DNA from: BTUB01 sp964392765
GTDB taxonomy: Bacteria; Babelota; Babeliae; Babelales; Vermiphilaceae
Length of the DNA stretch: 64,000 nt
Reading direction: 5' to 3'
NCBI GenBank assembly: GCA_964392765.1
Contig: CAYMRF010000001.1
Span: 1-64,000 of the forward strand
Shown here: one piece after another, positions 24,612 through 33,310 of the stretch
How positions within the stretch are numbered: position 1 is the first letter of the stretch
How the letters are laid out: each line of letters opens with the position of its first letter
Made by a program: the position numbers and the translations under genes
Notes under the pieces: model-generated
The model's database searches: none
What the model was told of the DNA's origin: nothing
What the model saw: only the letters and a program-made list of their open reading frames with translations

Positions 24612-25307
24612 CTAATCTTCTACTCGAACCTCGATAACTAATTCACTTGATGGCGTTGTAAAAGTAAGAGTATAAACTCCTGCTTGATCAAATTTGACCT
24701 GCCAATCCTGGCACACATACGAAGGATGGGGGAAACAATTCTCTCTAATGATTTTTATTTTTTTATCACAAGAAAGCTTCCAATAATCTTGAGGCTGCCA
24801 AACATAATGAGCAGGTGCATGCAAATCGGGAACTTTAAGCCACACATCATAACCTTTTTCTACCACGAAATAAGTGTCCCCGTTGCGCAAATCAATCCGC
24901 CTTCCAGAGTAGTCCCCAGGAACAACTTTAACTGGTTCATGGGTATATGAACTTTCTAATATTGAAATAGAGACTGCTACAGATTCAGAATGACGTTTAA
25001 AAATTAAGTTAAATGTCCCGGCTTTACGAGCTTTTAAATCCCAACGCTGCAGCACTCCCCATGCATAATCACGAGTCATAATCTCACTTTCAAGCAACAC
25101 CAAGGCATCATGAGGATACGATATTAATTTCCACTCATCTTCCTCCGTCCAAATCCAATCACCCAAATGAGGTTTTGGGAATTCTGCATAAATTTTAAAA
25201 AATTGATTAATTTTAACCGTATCTTCTGCCCAAATATGAGGCAAATCGCTATCGGCAAAAAGTGAAAAGCTTACGAGCAATGAGAAAAATGTTGCAAATT
25301 TACGCAT
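24612..25307 (-). CDS. secreted protein with two chagasin-like Ig-fold repeats
   Basis: A protein of 231 aa from ATG 25307; the frame is open to 25418 but that part runs through a terminator of the gene upstream. A signal peptide (FATFFSLLVSFSLFAD) is followed by two similar domains: DTVKINQFFKIYAEF...W-IWTEEDEWKL...WDLKARKAGTFNLIFK and GDTYFVVEKGYDVWLKV...YVWQPQDYWKL...WQVKFDQAGVYTLTF. The order resembles the chagasin (I42) cysteine-protease inhibitor fold. Inhibition of host proteases is speculative; a plain Ig-like envelope protein is the alternative. Confidence 0.6.
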   Translation of the reverse strand: MRKFATFFSLLVSFSLFADSDLPHIWAEDTVKINQFFKIYAEFPKPHLGDWIWTEEDEWKLISYPHDALVLLESEIMTRDYAWGVLQRWDLKARKAGTFNLIFKRHSESVAVSISILESSYTHEPVKVVPGDYSGRRIDLRNGDTYFVVEKGYDVWLKVPDLHAPAHYVWQPQDYWKLSCDKKIKIIRENCFPHPSYVCQDWQVKFDQAGVYTLTFTTPSSELVIEVRVED

Positions 25308-25388
25308 GAAAAACCTTTTTACAAGCCTGTTATTTTGACTGGCTAGCATATCAAACTCATAGTGATTGTATAGCTCGAAATTTTGGCA

Positions 25389-25415
25389 ATAAAAAAGGCC
25401 CAGTTTCCCGGGCCT
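25389..25415 (-). terminator. rho-independent terminator of the 25425-25751 gene
   Basis: On the minus strand AGGCCC pairs with GGGCCT (25415-25410 with 25401-25396) around an 8-nt loop, followed by six T. It sits 10 nt after the stop at 25425. Confidence 0.85.
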
Positions 25416-25424
25416 CAATTCTCT

Positions 25425-25751
25425 TTACTTATGAGTATTTTTATATTCTTCTTCAGCAAGCTCTATAATCCGATTCGCAACATCTTCTTTAATGTTTCGC
25501 GCTTTCCAATTTGCCCTACGTGCGCACATTTCATAACAAGTTTGTACCGCGCTTCCTACGAAATCTTTTGCTGCTTTACAATCAGAATCTTTCGCCTTGA
25601 TCTCATCACACTTTTTATAGCATAAAGCCAAAGCTTCTTGCATTACTATTCCTGCTTTAGCAAGCTCTGCACTCATATCTTCAATATTCTGAGTTTGACC
25701 ATTTAACAAACTAGCGCTTAAAACTGCTGTAAAAACAAATATATTTTTCAT
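25425..25751 (-). CDS. small secreted twin-CX3C protein
   Basis: A protein of 108 aa. A signal peptide (NIFVFTAVLSASLLNG) is followed by a helical mature part with CYKKC and CYEMC about 25 residues apart, plus one more Cys (DSDCKAA) and one before the pair. Twin CX3C helices joined by disulfides are the design of small Tim and coiled-coil-helix proteins, so a disulfide-locked helical hairpin is plausible. Function unknown; a terminator follows. Confidence 0.6.
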   Translation of the reverse strand: MKNIFVFTAVLSASLLNGQTQNIEDMSAELAKAGIVMQEALALCYKKCDEIKAKDSDCKAAKDFVGSAVQTCYEMCARRANWKARNIKEDVANRIIELAEEEYKNTHK

Positions 25752-25774
25752 GATAAATCCCGCAATTATTCATT

Positions 25775-26056
25775 TCAATGATTTTTTTTAGACTCTTCTA
25801 ATACTCTTACTCTTTCCATTTCTTGCTCCTTTCTTATAACCGCCCAGCCATCGGGAAGAGTCTTGCCTATTTCACCTTGGAGGCAAAGACGCACCCATGC
25901 TCTGCGCATATCATTCTCAAAAGGGTTTAATGATCGCGCGCCTATAAGAGTATCACTACTCATCGCTTTATTTGATTCTGGAGCAGTTTTTTGCTCATCC
26001 GACATCCCAAATCCACGACTATAGACAGCTAAAGCCAATAAAAGTATTTTATTCAT
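25775..26056 (-). CDS. small secreted protein, unknown
   Basis: A protein of 93 aa with GAGGATTTTTT before the ATG. A signal peptide (KILLLALAVYSRGFGM) is followed by a polar region and one helix, NPFENDMRRAWVRLCLQGEI. No family is recognised. It lies between the pal terminator and the next secreted gene on the same strand. Confidence 0.55.
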   Translation of the reverse strand: MNKILLLALAVYSRGFGMSDEQKTAPESNKAMSSDTLIGARSLNPFENDMRRAWVRLCLQGEIGKTLPDGWAVIRKEQEMERVRVLEESKKNH

Positions 26057-26066
26057 AAAAAATCCT

Positions 26067-26100
26067 CAAAAAAAAGAGAGTCCAATTACTTGGACTCTCT
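26067..26100 (-). terminator. rho-independent terminator of pal
   Basis: AGAGAGTCCA (26075-26084) and TGGACTCTCT (26091-26100) form a 10-bp stem with 6-nt loop; eight A on the left read as a U-tract on the minus strand, 26 nt after the pal stop. Confidence 0.9.
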
Positions 26101-26125
26101 CAATGTATTTAAAATGCTTAAATAA

Positions 26126-26755
26126 TTACGCTGCAACCGCAGGAATTACTTGAATCTCATCACGGCGATTAGGCCATTGTTGATCTCTATCACCTGAGCA
26201 TGGTTTACCATTTACCATTTCAGGAACATCTGATCCGCGACCGATAACTTTAATTTTATGAGCAGGAATGCCTTGGGCAACTGCACAATCTTTCAAAGTT
26301 TTAGCGCGTTTTTCTGAAAGAATACGGTTGTAGGTATCAGAACCTGCCGCATGGTCAGAGTTACCATTAACTACGAATTGAACCGCTTTACCATCTTTTT
26401 GCTCTTGGTTCATGAATTCCTTCATGCGAGCAACGTCTTGCGCAACGGCTTCTTTTTCACTTGCTTTGATGTTGTATTTATCAAAATCGAAATAAACCTT
26501 TTTGAATCCACTATTTTTGCCCGATTCATCGATCCAGGCATATTGAGCATCATCGTTTTCTAAGGCAACTGCGTTATCCGCGAGAGCCATATCACCTAAA
26601 TCGGCATCAAAAAAGCTCTTAATGTTTGCATCTGCTACCGGAATATCAACATCCGTTAAAACATCGTTTTTATTTACCCTTTGTTCCGCTTTTTTTTGCC
26701 AGCATCCTGGAACCAATGCCAAAATAGTTAATGCTAATAGAAATTGTTTAGTCAT
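26126..26755 (-). CDS. pal: peptidoglycan-associated lipoprotein (OmpA-like)
   Basis: A protein of 209 aa. A lipoprotein signal (LLALTILALVPGC, Cys18) is followed by an unstructured linker and a C-terminal OmpA-like domain: KVYFDFDKYNIKASEKEAV, then NGNSDHAAGSDTYNRILSEKRAKTL and a closing NRRDEIQV. This domain holds meso-DAP peptidoglycan with a conserved Asp and Arg, both present. It ties the outer membrane to the wall, which supports a diderm cell. No tol genes lie beside it. AGGGAG precedes the start. Confidence 0.85.
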   Translation of the reverse strand: MTKQFLLALTILALVPGCWQKKAEQRVNKNDVLTDVDIPVADANIKSFFDADLGDMALADNAVALENDDAQYAWIDESGKNSGFKKVYFDFDKYNIKASEKEAVAQDVARMKEFMNQEQKDGKAVQFVVNGNSDHAAGSDTYNRILSEKRAKTLKDCAVAQGIPAHKIKVIGRGSDVPEMVNGKPCSGDRDQQWPNRRDEIQVIPAVAA

Positions 26756-26902
26756 GAGTACTCCCTAGTTGAAAGGAAAAAAGTGTTAGTTTTATTTAAC
26801 GGCATAGGGACTTTATCACAATTTTAGCCGATTTTCTACTCATTATCTGCAAAAATATGCTATAGTGATGAAGAAAAGAATTTCAAAAATGGCAAAAACA
26901 AC

Positions 26903-28417
26903 ATGAAAAAAATTTTAATTAATGAAAATCCCTGGCAAACAAGAATTGCTATAACCTCTGATGGGTTGCTGCAAAACGTATACTTTGCAGGTCACACAGA
27001 AAATCCACTTGAAAGAGCGTTTTTTAAAGGGGTTGTGACTAAAGTTCTGCCCGGAATCCAAACCGCATTTGTAGATATCGGCCAAGAAAAGGCTGGATTT
27101 CTGCATATTTCTGAAATCGATCGTGATCTGGCGATCGAAAAGATTAGCAAACATAGCCAAATGGACGATGATGAAACTCCCGCACCCGCTCCGCGGATCA
27201 GCCGATCTCAGATCGATATTGGCAAGATTTTCAAGGAAGGGGATCAGATTCTGGTTCAAGTAAGCAAAGAACCAGTGTATGAAAAAGGGGCAAAGCTTTC
27301 CACTTGCTTTACGCTTCCCGGCCGCTTTATAGTTTTAATGCCCAATATTCCTCGCATCGGCATCTCTAAAAAGATTGAAGACCGTGAAGAGCGCGCACGG
27401 CTTAAAAATATCGTGAAACAAGCGCTGCCAGAAGGCATGGGCGCCATTATTAGAACCACGAGCGATGGCCGCCAAGATTCTGAGATTGCTAAGGATATCA
27501 GCTTCTTGCTTGATACCTGGAATCATATCCAAGATAAATTTAAGGCTGCAGAACCTAAAGAGAAGATCTTCCAAGATATCGAACTTCCATTGCAAATGGT
27601 GCGCGATCACCTTGATAACGATGTTGAAGAAGTGATTACCGACAGCAAAGAAGGCCTCAATAAGATTTATAAATTCGTAAAAGCGATCGCCTCCGAATAT
27701 AGTCAACGTATAAAATTATACGAAGGCCCTTCGCAAATTTTTGAGCATTTTGGTATCGAAAAACAGATCGAAGCGGCTCTTGAGAAGAAAGTAGCGCTTA
27801 AATCGGGCGGATCTTTAATTATTGAGACCACCGAGGCGATGACGGTAGTTGATGTGAACACGGGAAAATTTACGGGCAAAAAGAACCTAGAAGAAACAAT
27901 TCTTGCCACAAATCTTGAAGCTGCACAAGAGGTTGTGCGCCAATTGCGCTTGCGCAACATTGGCGGCCTCATTGTTATTGACTTTATTGATATGGCATCC
28001 GGCTCAAACAAGCAAAAGCTTTTCCGCTTTTTTGAAAAAACGCTGCGCGAAGGGGATAAATTCCAATCGGTGGTGTTAAAAATTTCTGAATTCGGCCTCG
28101 TGCAGATGACGCGTAAACGCTCAGGCATCACCTTGCAACAGCAAATGATGCAAAAATGCAGCTGCTGCAAAGGTCTTGGTTACGTGAAATCAATTGAAAC
28201 CGAAAGCCAATTGATCTTGCGCCAATTACAAGAAAAGCTCAGAGATCAAAAAAGTGGCCTTGAAGTGGGCTTGCGTCTCAATCCAGAAGTTTTTGAACAC
28301 TTGACCAGCGTCGAATACAATGCCATTTTATCCCTTGAGAAATTATATAAGTGCAAAATAACTTTGGTAAGCGATAAAAATTTAAGCCTCAACCAATTCA
28401 AAATCGAAAAAAAATAA
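26903..28417 (+). CDS. rng: ribonuclease G/E family endoribonuclease
   Basis: A protein of 504 aa, the RNase G length (no RNase E scaffold tail). An S1 RNA-binding domain (GVVTKVLPGIQTAFVDIG-QEKAGFLH, about 45-125) interrupts the RNase H-like part; the catalytic magnesium residues are in TVVDVNTGKFTG and GGLIVIDFIDM; the zinc link that joins two dimers is CSCCKGLG. It matures 16S rRNA and decays mRNA. gatB starts 1 nt after its stop, so the pair is an operon. Confidence 0.93.
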   Translation: MKKILINENPWQTRIAITSDGLLQNVYFAGHTENPLERAFFKGVVTKVLPGIQTAFVDIGQEKAGFLHISEIDRDLAIEKISKHSQMDDDETPAPAPRISRSQIDIGKIFKEGDQILVQVSKEPVYEKGAKLSTCFTLPGRFIVLMPNIPRIGISKKIEDREERARLKNIVKQALPEGMGAIIRTTSDGRQDSEIAKDISFLLDTWNHIQDKFKAAEPKEKIFQDIELPLQMVRDHLDNDVEEVITDSKEGLNKIYKFVKAIASEYSQRIKLYEGPSQIFEHFGIEKQIEAALEKKVALKSGGSLIIETTEAMTVVDVNTGKFTGKKNLEETILATNLEAAQEVVRQLRLRNIGGLIVIDFIDMASGSNKQKLFRFFEKTLREGDKFQSVVLKISEFGLVQMTRKRSGITLQQQMMQKCSCCKGLGYVKSIETESQLILRQLQEKLRDQKSGLEVGLRLNPEVFEHLTSVEYNAILSLEKLYKCKITLVSDKNLSLNQFKIEKK

Positions 28418-28418
28418 C

Positions 28419-29879
28419 ATGTCAAAAACGCCTTCAATCCTGGATCATTATCCGGATTATGAACTGAATATTGGTATTGAAGTTCACGTTCAACTCACCA
28501 CAAACAGCAAGATATTTTGCGGTTGCCCGAATCAAGTAACCAAGAATCCTAACACAAATATCTGCAATATTTGTACCGCACAACCGGGTGCATTGCCGGT
28601 ATTAAATAAAAAAGTGGTGGAATATGCAATAAAAGCCGGCCTTGCAACCGGATGCTCTATCGCACAAGAATGTGCGTTTGCGCGTAAGCATTATTTTTAT
28701 CCTGACTTACCAAAAGATTATCAGATCAGCCAAAATGAAGATCCTATTTGCAGCAACGGATTTATTCCGATTCGCTTAGAAGATGGATCAATTAAAAAGA
28801 TTCGCTTGATCCGTATTCATATGGAAGAAGATGCGGGTAAAAATATTCACGCTGAGCATGAAAATGCAAGCTTTGTGGATCTTAACCGCACCGGTACTCC
28901 GCTCTTAGAAATCGTTACCCATCCGGATATTTCAAGTACCTATGAAGCCAAAGCATATTTGCGCGCCCTGCGCTTAATTGTGCAATATTTGGGCATCTGC
29001 TCTGGCAACATGGAAGAAGGAGCTTTCCGCGCAGATACCAACGTTTCGGTTCGCAAAAAAGGCGCAGAAAAATTGGGAACTCGTGCCGAGCTTAAAAATA
29101 TTAATTCATTCAAGTTTATTGGCGATGCGGTTGAGCATGAAATTGAACGCCAAATTCAATTGCTAGAAAGCGGCCAAAAAGTCCGCCAAGAAACTCGCCT
29201 TTGGGATACTAAAAATAAAAAAACTATCATGATGCGCTCAAAAGAAGAAGCCGCAGACTATCGCTACTTCCAAGATCCTGATCTGCCAATTCTAGAAGTA
29301 AGCGAAAGCATGATTGCTGATGTGAAAAAAACCATGCCAGAACTTCCGTATGATCGCTTTGAAAGATATATGAATCAAAACGGATTATCTGCATATGAAG
29401 CAGAAATCTTAGTTGATGATATCGAGCTTTCTAACTATTACGAACAAGCTCATAAGCTTAACCCCAGCAAACAGATTGTTAATTTAATCTTGCGAGATGT
29501 TATGGGGTATCTCAAAGAATCTAAAATCCCTCTTAATGAATTAAAAATGACCCCAGACAAACTGGCAAGCCTTGTTACCCTACTCGAGAAGGGCGTGATT
29601 AATAATCGTGCAGCTCAAGAAGTTTTTGCCGCTGTTTGCCAAACCGGCCAATCGCCAGAGCAAATTGTGAAAGAAAAAGGCCTAGAACAAATCGGTTCTG
29701 TTGAAGAAATTGAAGCGATTGTTAAAGAATTGCTTGCTGCCAATGCACTGCAAGTTGCTGATTATAAAGCCGGAAATGCGAAATTGTTTGGCTTCTTTGT
29801 AGGCCAGATGATGCAGAAGACAAAAGGCAAAGGCGATCCAAAAGTAATTCAAGAATTGTTGAAGAAGCACTTGAGTTGA
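28419..29879 (+). CDS. gatB: Asp-tRNA(Asn)/Glu-tRNA(Gln) amidotransferase subunit B
   Basis: A protein of 486 aa, usual length. It is the kinase and tRNA-binding subunit of the GatCAB complex. N-terminal GIEVHVQLTTNSKIFCGC and CNICTAQPGALPVLN, the zinc Cys set, YFYPDLPKDYQISQ and FADTNVSVR-type segment RADTNVSVRKKG are all present. The YqeY-like C-terminal domain (about 340-486) contacts tRNA. It implies Gln- or Asn-tRNA is made by transamidation. gatA and gatC are not in the window. Confidence 0.96.
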   Translation: MSKTPSILDHYPDYELNIGIEVHVQLTTNSKIFCGCPNQVTKNPNTNICNICTAQPGALPVLNKKVVEYAIKAGLATGCSIAQECAFARKHYFYPDLPKDYQISQNEDPICSNGFIPIRLEDGSIKKIRLIRIHMEEDAGKNIHAEHENASFVDLNRTGTPLLEIVTHPDISSTYEAKAYLRALRLIVQYLGICSGNMEEGAFRADTNVSVRKKGAEKLGTRAELKNINSFKFIGDAVEHEIERQIQLLESGQKVRQETRLWDTKNKKTIMMRSKEEAADYRYFQDPDLPILEVSESMIADVKKTMPELPYDRFERYMNQNGLSAYEAEILVDDIELSNYYEQAHKLNPSKQIVNLILRDVMGYLKESKIPLNELKMTPDKLASLVTLLEKGVINNRAAQEVFAAVCQTGQSPEQIVKEKGLEQIGSVEEIEAIVKELLAANALQVADYKAGNAKLFGFFVGQMMQKTKGKGDPKVIQELLKKHLS

Positions 29880-29986
29880 TTTCTTAAGAATATATGCTCA
29901 CAAAATAAACAAAACTTATTAAAGTTAGCGATAAATATAAAGTTATTGTCGACCAAGAATTTTTGGATAGTAATAGTTTTGTTATT

Positions 29987-30400
29987 TCACTGAATCGCAC
30001 AAGTCTGCGGCCGCAACGAATCAATTAACGCTTCAGCTTCTTCTATATCGCGTATTGCATTGCGATAATGGATATTATTGGTGTCTGAAATTTTCGAATC
30101 TTCATAAGTTTTTAATTCATTCAGCGCATTATGCAAGAGAGCTGCCATCCTATCTCTCACGTTGTCGGCTGCATTTAAGTAAGGAAGCGTATTAATAATG
30201 ATCCAAACATCATCTCTACCTTTATTCACAGAGCGATTATAATAGGGATTAGGACCCTCTTCATAATTTCTTAAAACTAAGCATGCTCTTTTTGCGGCCA
30301 ACTTTGCTCTTTGAAGATAAAGAGCTGTAGCATTACCCAAAAGCGAACCCGAAATAAGCATTACTACCAAGCCCAATATTGATAATTTTTTATTTAACAT
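29987..30400 (-). CDS. small secreted helical protein, copy 2 of a pair
   Basis: A protein of 137 aa. The N-terminus MLNKKLSILGLVVMLISGSLLG matches that of the gene upstream (MCNKKLSILYLAIMLVSGSILA). The mature part is helical with no Cys-based or known motif. GGAGAG before the ATG lies inside the end of the upstream gene; the two overlap by 11 nt and probably arose by duplication. Function unknown. Confidence 0.6.
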   Translation of the reverse strand: MLNKKLSILGLVVMLISGSLLGNATALYLQRAKLAAKRACLVLRNYEEGPNPYYNRSVNKGRDDVWIIINTLPYLNAADNVRDRMAALLHNALNELKTYEDSKISDTNNIHYRNAIRDIEEAEALIDSLRPQTCAIQ

Positions 30401-30797
30401 TGCTCTCTCCAGAATAAGAATTAAGCAACTCTAACGCATGATTTACCGCCTTTTCTGCAGCCAAATGAGCCTGATTTTTTCTTACACCGTCATTGGTTTG
30501 CGTTATAAAACTCTTAAATGCTGCCAAAGCGCTATTTACATCATTATAAATTTGTTGTTTTACATTCAAATCATCGATCTCAAGAGCAGGAATCAATCTC
30601 GCTGCTTCTCTCACGTAATCTTCTGCTTTCTCCAAATCATCAAAATACCCTCTATAGGATGGACTTTCTCTTAATAATGAGGAGGCGTTTTTTAATGAAT
30701 AATTTGCCCCTTGGAGTGCCGGGCGGCCTTTTGCCAAAATAGAACCAGATACAAGCATTATGGCCAAATAAAGAATAGACAGTTTTTTATTACACAT
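30390..30797 (-). CDS. small secreted helical protein, copy 1 of a pair
   Basis: A protein of 135 aa from ATG 30797 (GGAGAG upstream; ATG 30809 would also be possible). The signal peptide KKLSILYLAIMLVSGSILA is followed by a helical region (EKAEDYVREAARLIPALEI). Similar to 29987-30400 in the signal peptide and general layout, weakly in the mature part. Function unknown. Confidence 0.6.
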   Translation of the reverse strand: MCNKKLSILYLAIMLVSGSILAKGRPALQGANYSLKNASSLLRESPSYRGYFDDLEKAEDYVREAARLIPALEIDDLNVKQQIYNDVNSALAAFKSFITQTNDGVRKNQAHLAAEKAVNHALELLNSYSGESNVK

Positions 30798-30809
30798 TAC
30801 TCTCTCCAC

Positions 30810-31143
30810 CGATGGGTTAAATAGAGGCTTTTAGCCACTCAAAAGGCCTTTTCTATTACCATTTTAGCAAAGCAGGCATGCCCAACTCAACATTTATCTT
30901 TTCTATTTGAAATCTTGCCGAGAGTTATGGGAATATCTGCAATTTTTACCAAATATCGCGGAAATAGCCCTTTTTGGGCAATTTTGGCCTTGACAAACTT
31001 TTCTACCTGTATTAGGGTTGTATGGAATACTATTAGGGCAAGTGATAGCGGTGCCCTAGCGCTTAACAGCATCAGTATCGTGGATATTCGCTATCACAGC
31101 AGCTTTTTCAAGCTAAAAACCCTAATAATATAAGAGATTTTTT
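30810..31143. other. intergenic region between divergent genes; possible helicase promoter
   Basis: No gene is supported here. TTGACA at 30990-30995 is a good -35 box, with TATTAG or TTAGGG as poor -10 candidates 14-16 nt later. The leader before the helicase start at 31144 is long (over 100 nt), as is common for cold-shock helicase messages, but no clear structure is seen. Confidence 0.35.
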
Positions 31144-32919
31144 ATGACTAATTCCTTTAAGGAACTACCTTTACATCCTCAAATTTTAACCACTCTTGAT
31201 GGTCTTGGGTTCACTACCCCGACTGAAATTCAAGGGAAAGCTATCCCTATGCTTTTGGGCTCAAACAGAGTCGATTTCTGGGGACAAGCGCAAACCGGTA
31301 CGGGTAAAACCCTTGCTTTTGGTATTCCTTTAATTCAGGGTATCAATCCGCAAGATAAACGCCTTCAAGCGCTTATCGTTGCTCCAACCAGAGAGCTCGT
31401 GGTTCAGATTATGCAAAGCTTACGCCCTATTGCGCAACCAATGGGAATCACCGTTGATGCAATCTACGGCGGCGCTTCTATGAGAGATCAGATTAACTCC
31501 CTCAAAAAAGGTCTTCACATTGTAGTGGGAACCCCTGGGCGTATTAATGATCACTTGAATCGCAAAACCCTTTCTCTTGCAAACTTAAAGACTTTAGTGC
31601 TTGATGAAGCAGATATCATGCTTGATATGGGCTTTAAAGAAGAGATGGATGAGATTTTAGCGGCATCTCCTGATGAACGCCAAATTTGGCTTTTCTCTGC
31701 AACTATTAAGCCTGGTATTAATCAGATTATGCGCGAGCATATGAAAGATACGGTGAGTGTTACTGCAAGCAAGCAACAAATTGGCGCTTCAAACACCAAG
31801 CAATACTTCTCTATGGTTCCTCACAGAAACCGATTTGAGGCATTGTGCCGATTTATTGATAGCAATCCATCATTTTATGGATTTATCTTCTGCCAAACAA
31901 AAATTTTAACTGCTGAATTAGCAGAAAAATTAGCGGCAGCAGGCTATCCCGCAAATGCACTTCATGGCGATATGAGCCAAGGATTGCGTAATGCAGTAAT
32001 TAAGAAATTTAAAAATAAAGATTTTAACATCTTAGTAGCAACCGATGTTGCGGCACGTGGAATTGACGTTTCTGATCTTACCCACGTGATTAACTATTCA
32101 ATTCCTAACGATCATGAAAGCTATGTTCACCGTATTGGTAGAACCGGCCGCGCAGGAAAAGAAGGTATTGCAATCAGTTTTATTGGTGGCAAAAATGAAG
32201 TGCGTCATATCAGAATGCTTGAGCGCAAATTCAAATTCACCATTAACCCACTTGATGTGCCAACCGCTCAAGATATTAAGAAAGTATACATGCAAAAAGC
32301 ATGCGACTATCTTGAAACTCTTGCGCAAAAGACCAGCACCGTGGCTCCTGAAGTCGAAGCAGCAGTTCGTTGCTTTGATGCAGCAGAATTGACCAATATC
32401 GTAATTGCAACGGTTGCAGAAAAGTTCTTCCCTGCAACAAGAAAAGATGATTTCAACTTCGCAAACACCAGCACCCAATCATTTGATAAAAATGATGACA
32501 GCCAAGTTACTGATGATGGATTACAAGAATTAATGATTCACCTTGGTACTGATGATGATATTACCCGTGAAGATGTGGCAGATTTCCTTTCCAAAGAAGG
32601 CGGAATCGATACTGACAGCTTAGAAAAACTCAAAGTAATCAAACGCCGCACCTTTATTAAGCTTCCTTCTGAAATGGCTGAAGCGTTATTGCAGAAGCTT
32701 AAAGGTAAGAGCATTAACGGTCAAAAAACACGCATCACGCTTGCTCCTGTTTCTGATGACGATTGGGGCTCATCTGGCCCACGTCGCGGCGGCAGAAGAG
32801 GCGGCGATAGAGATCGCGGTGGCGATCGTGGCGGCCGTAGAGGCAGAGCTCGTGGCGATCGCGGTGACCGTGGCGATAGAGGCGGATCACGCGGTGGCGA
32901 ACGTCGTAAACGCTACTAA
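31144..32919 (+). CDS. deaD: DEAD-box RNA helicase (DeaD/CsdA type)
   Basis: A protein of 591 aa. All helicase motifs are present: Q motif (FTTPTEIQGKAIP), AQTGTGKT (motif I), PTRELVVQ, TPGRI, DEAD (about residue 158), SAT, ATDVAARGIDV and HRIGRTGRAG. After the two RecA domains (to about 370) comes a helical dimerisation-like region, a DbpA-type RNA-binding domain (about 470-540, KRRTFIKLPSEMAEALLQKL), and a C-terminal Arg/Gly-rich tail (GGRRGGDRDRGG...). The likely role is ribosome assembly and mRNA unwinding. A terminator follows. Confidence 0.94.
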   Translation: MTNSFKELPLHPQILTTLDGLGFTTPTEIQGKAIPMLLGSNRVDFWGQAQTGTGKTLAFGIPLIQGINPQDKRLQALIVAPTRELVVQIMQSLRPIAQPMGITVDAIYGGASMRDQINSLKKGLHIVVGTPGRINDHLNRKTLSLANLKTLVLDEADIMLDMGFKEEMDEILAASPDERQIWLFSATIKPGINQIMREHMKDTVSVTASKQQIGASNTKQYFSMVPHRNRFEALCRFIDSNPSFYGFIFCQTKILTAELAEKLAAAGYPANALHGDMSQGLRNAVIKKFKNKDFNILVATDVAARGIDVSDLTHVINYSIPNDHESYVHRIGRTGRAGKEGIAISFIGGKNEVRHIRMLERKFKFTINPLDVPTAQDIKKVYMQKACDYLETLAQKTSTVAPEVEAAVRCFDAAELTNIVIATVAEKFFPATRKDDFNFANTSTQSFDKNDDSQVTDDGLQELMIHLGTDDDITREDVADFLSKEGGIDTDSLEKLKVIKRRTFIKLPSEMAEALLQKLKGKSINGQKTRITLAPVSDDDWGSSGPRRGGRRGGDRDRGGDRGGRRGRARGDRGDRGDRGGSRGGERRKRY

Positions 32920-32940
32920 TCTATTTTAGATTTTGATTAA

Positions 32941-32974
32941 TGGGCTCAAGAGAACATCTTGAGCCCATTTTTTT
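32941..32974 (+). terminator. rho-independent terminator of deaD
   Basis: TGGGCTCAAG (32941-32950) pairs with CTTGAGCCCA (32958-32967) around a 7-nt loop, followed by seven T. Confidence 0.93.
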
Positions 32975-33029
32975 AGTGCTAGCTTCTTCTAAAAACCTCA
33001 AGCTCTGGTCTAAGCATATTCTATTAAGG

Positions 33030-33309
33030 CCGTTCGTGGTGAGGGCCGAGCAAAGCGAGGCGTCTCGAATCCATACGGCCGATATATTTCATAGGATTCA
33101 AACTTTTTTATATGGTTCGATAACCCTGCCTACGCTTATCCGGGTCTTACGACTCGGCAAGCTACGGCGGGCACGGCGCTCGCTGGCTGGCGGATTTTAT
33201 CCTGAGCCTGTCGAAGGGCACCACGAACGGGCTTTTAAACCTATCTTGCTACTAGGCCAATTTTTAGTGATAATTAATATTCCGCTCGTTTCGAGCGCAG
33301 TCGAGAAAT
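33030..33309. repeat. composite intergenic palindrome block
   Basis: CCGTTCGTGGTG (33030-33041) and CACCACGAACGG (33219-33230) are a perfect 12-bp inverted repeat enclosing several others: ATGGTTCGAT (33110-33119), the 46-nt unit 33125-33170 shared (inverted) with 19024-19069, and CCTGAGCCTGTCGAAGG (33201-33217). A separate short repeat follows at 33282-33309 (CTCGTTTCGAGCGCAGTCGAGAAA). The 32975-33310 gap has no gene. Confidence 0.8.
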
Positions 33310-33310
33310 G

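Noticed and set aside
30915..31133. A 72-residue frame upstream of the DEAD-box helicase
   Set aside because: No ribosome site and no similarity or coding pattern; the region reads as a leader or promoter.
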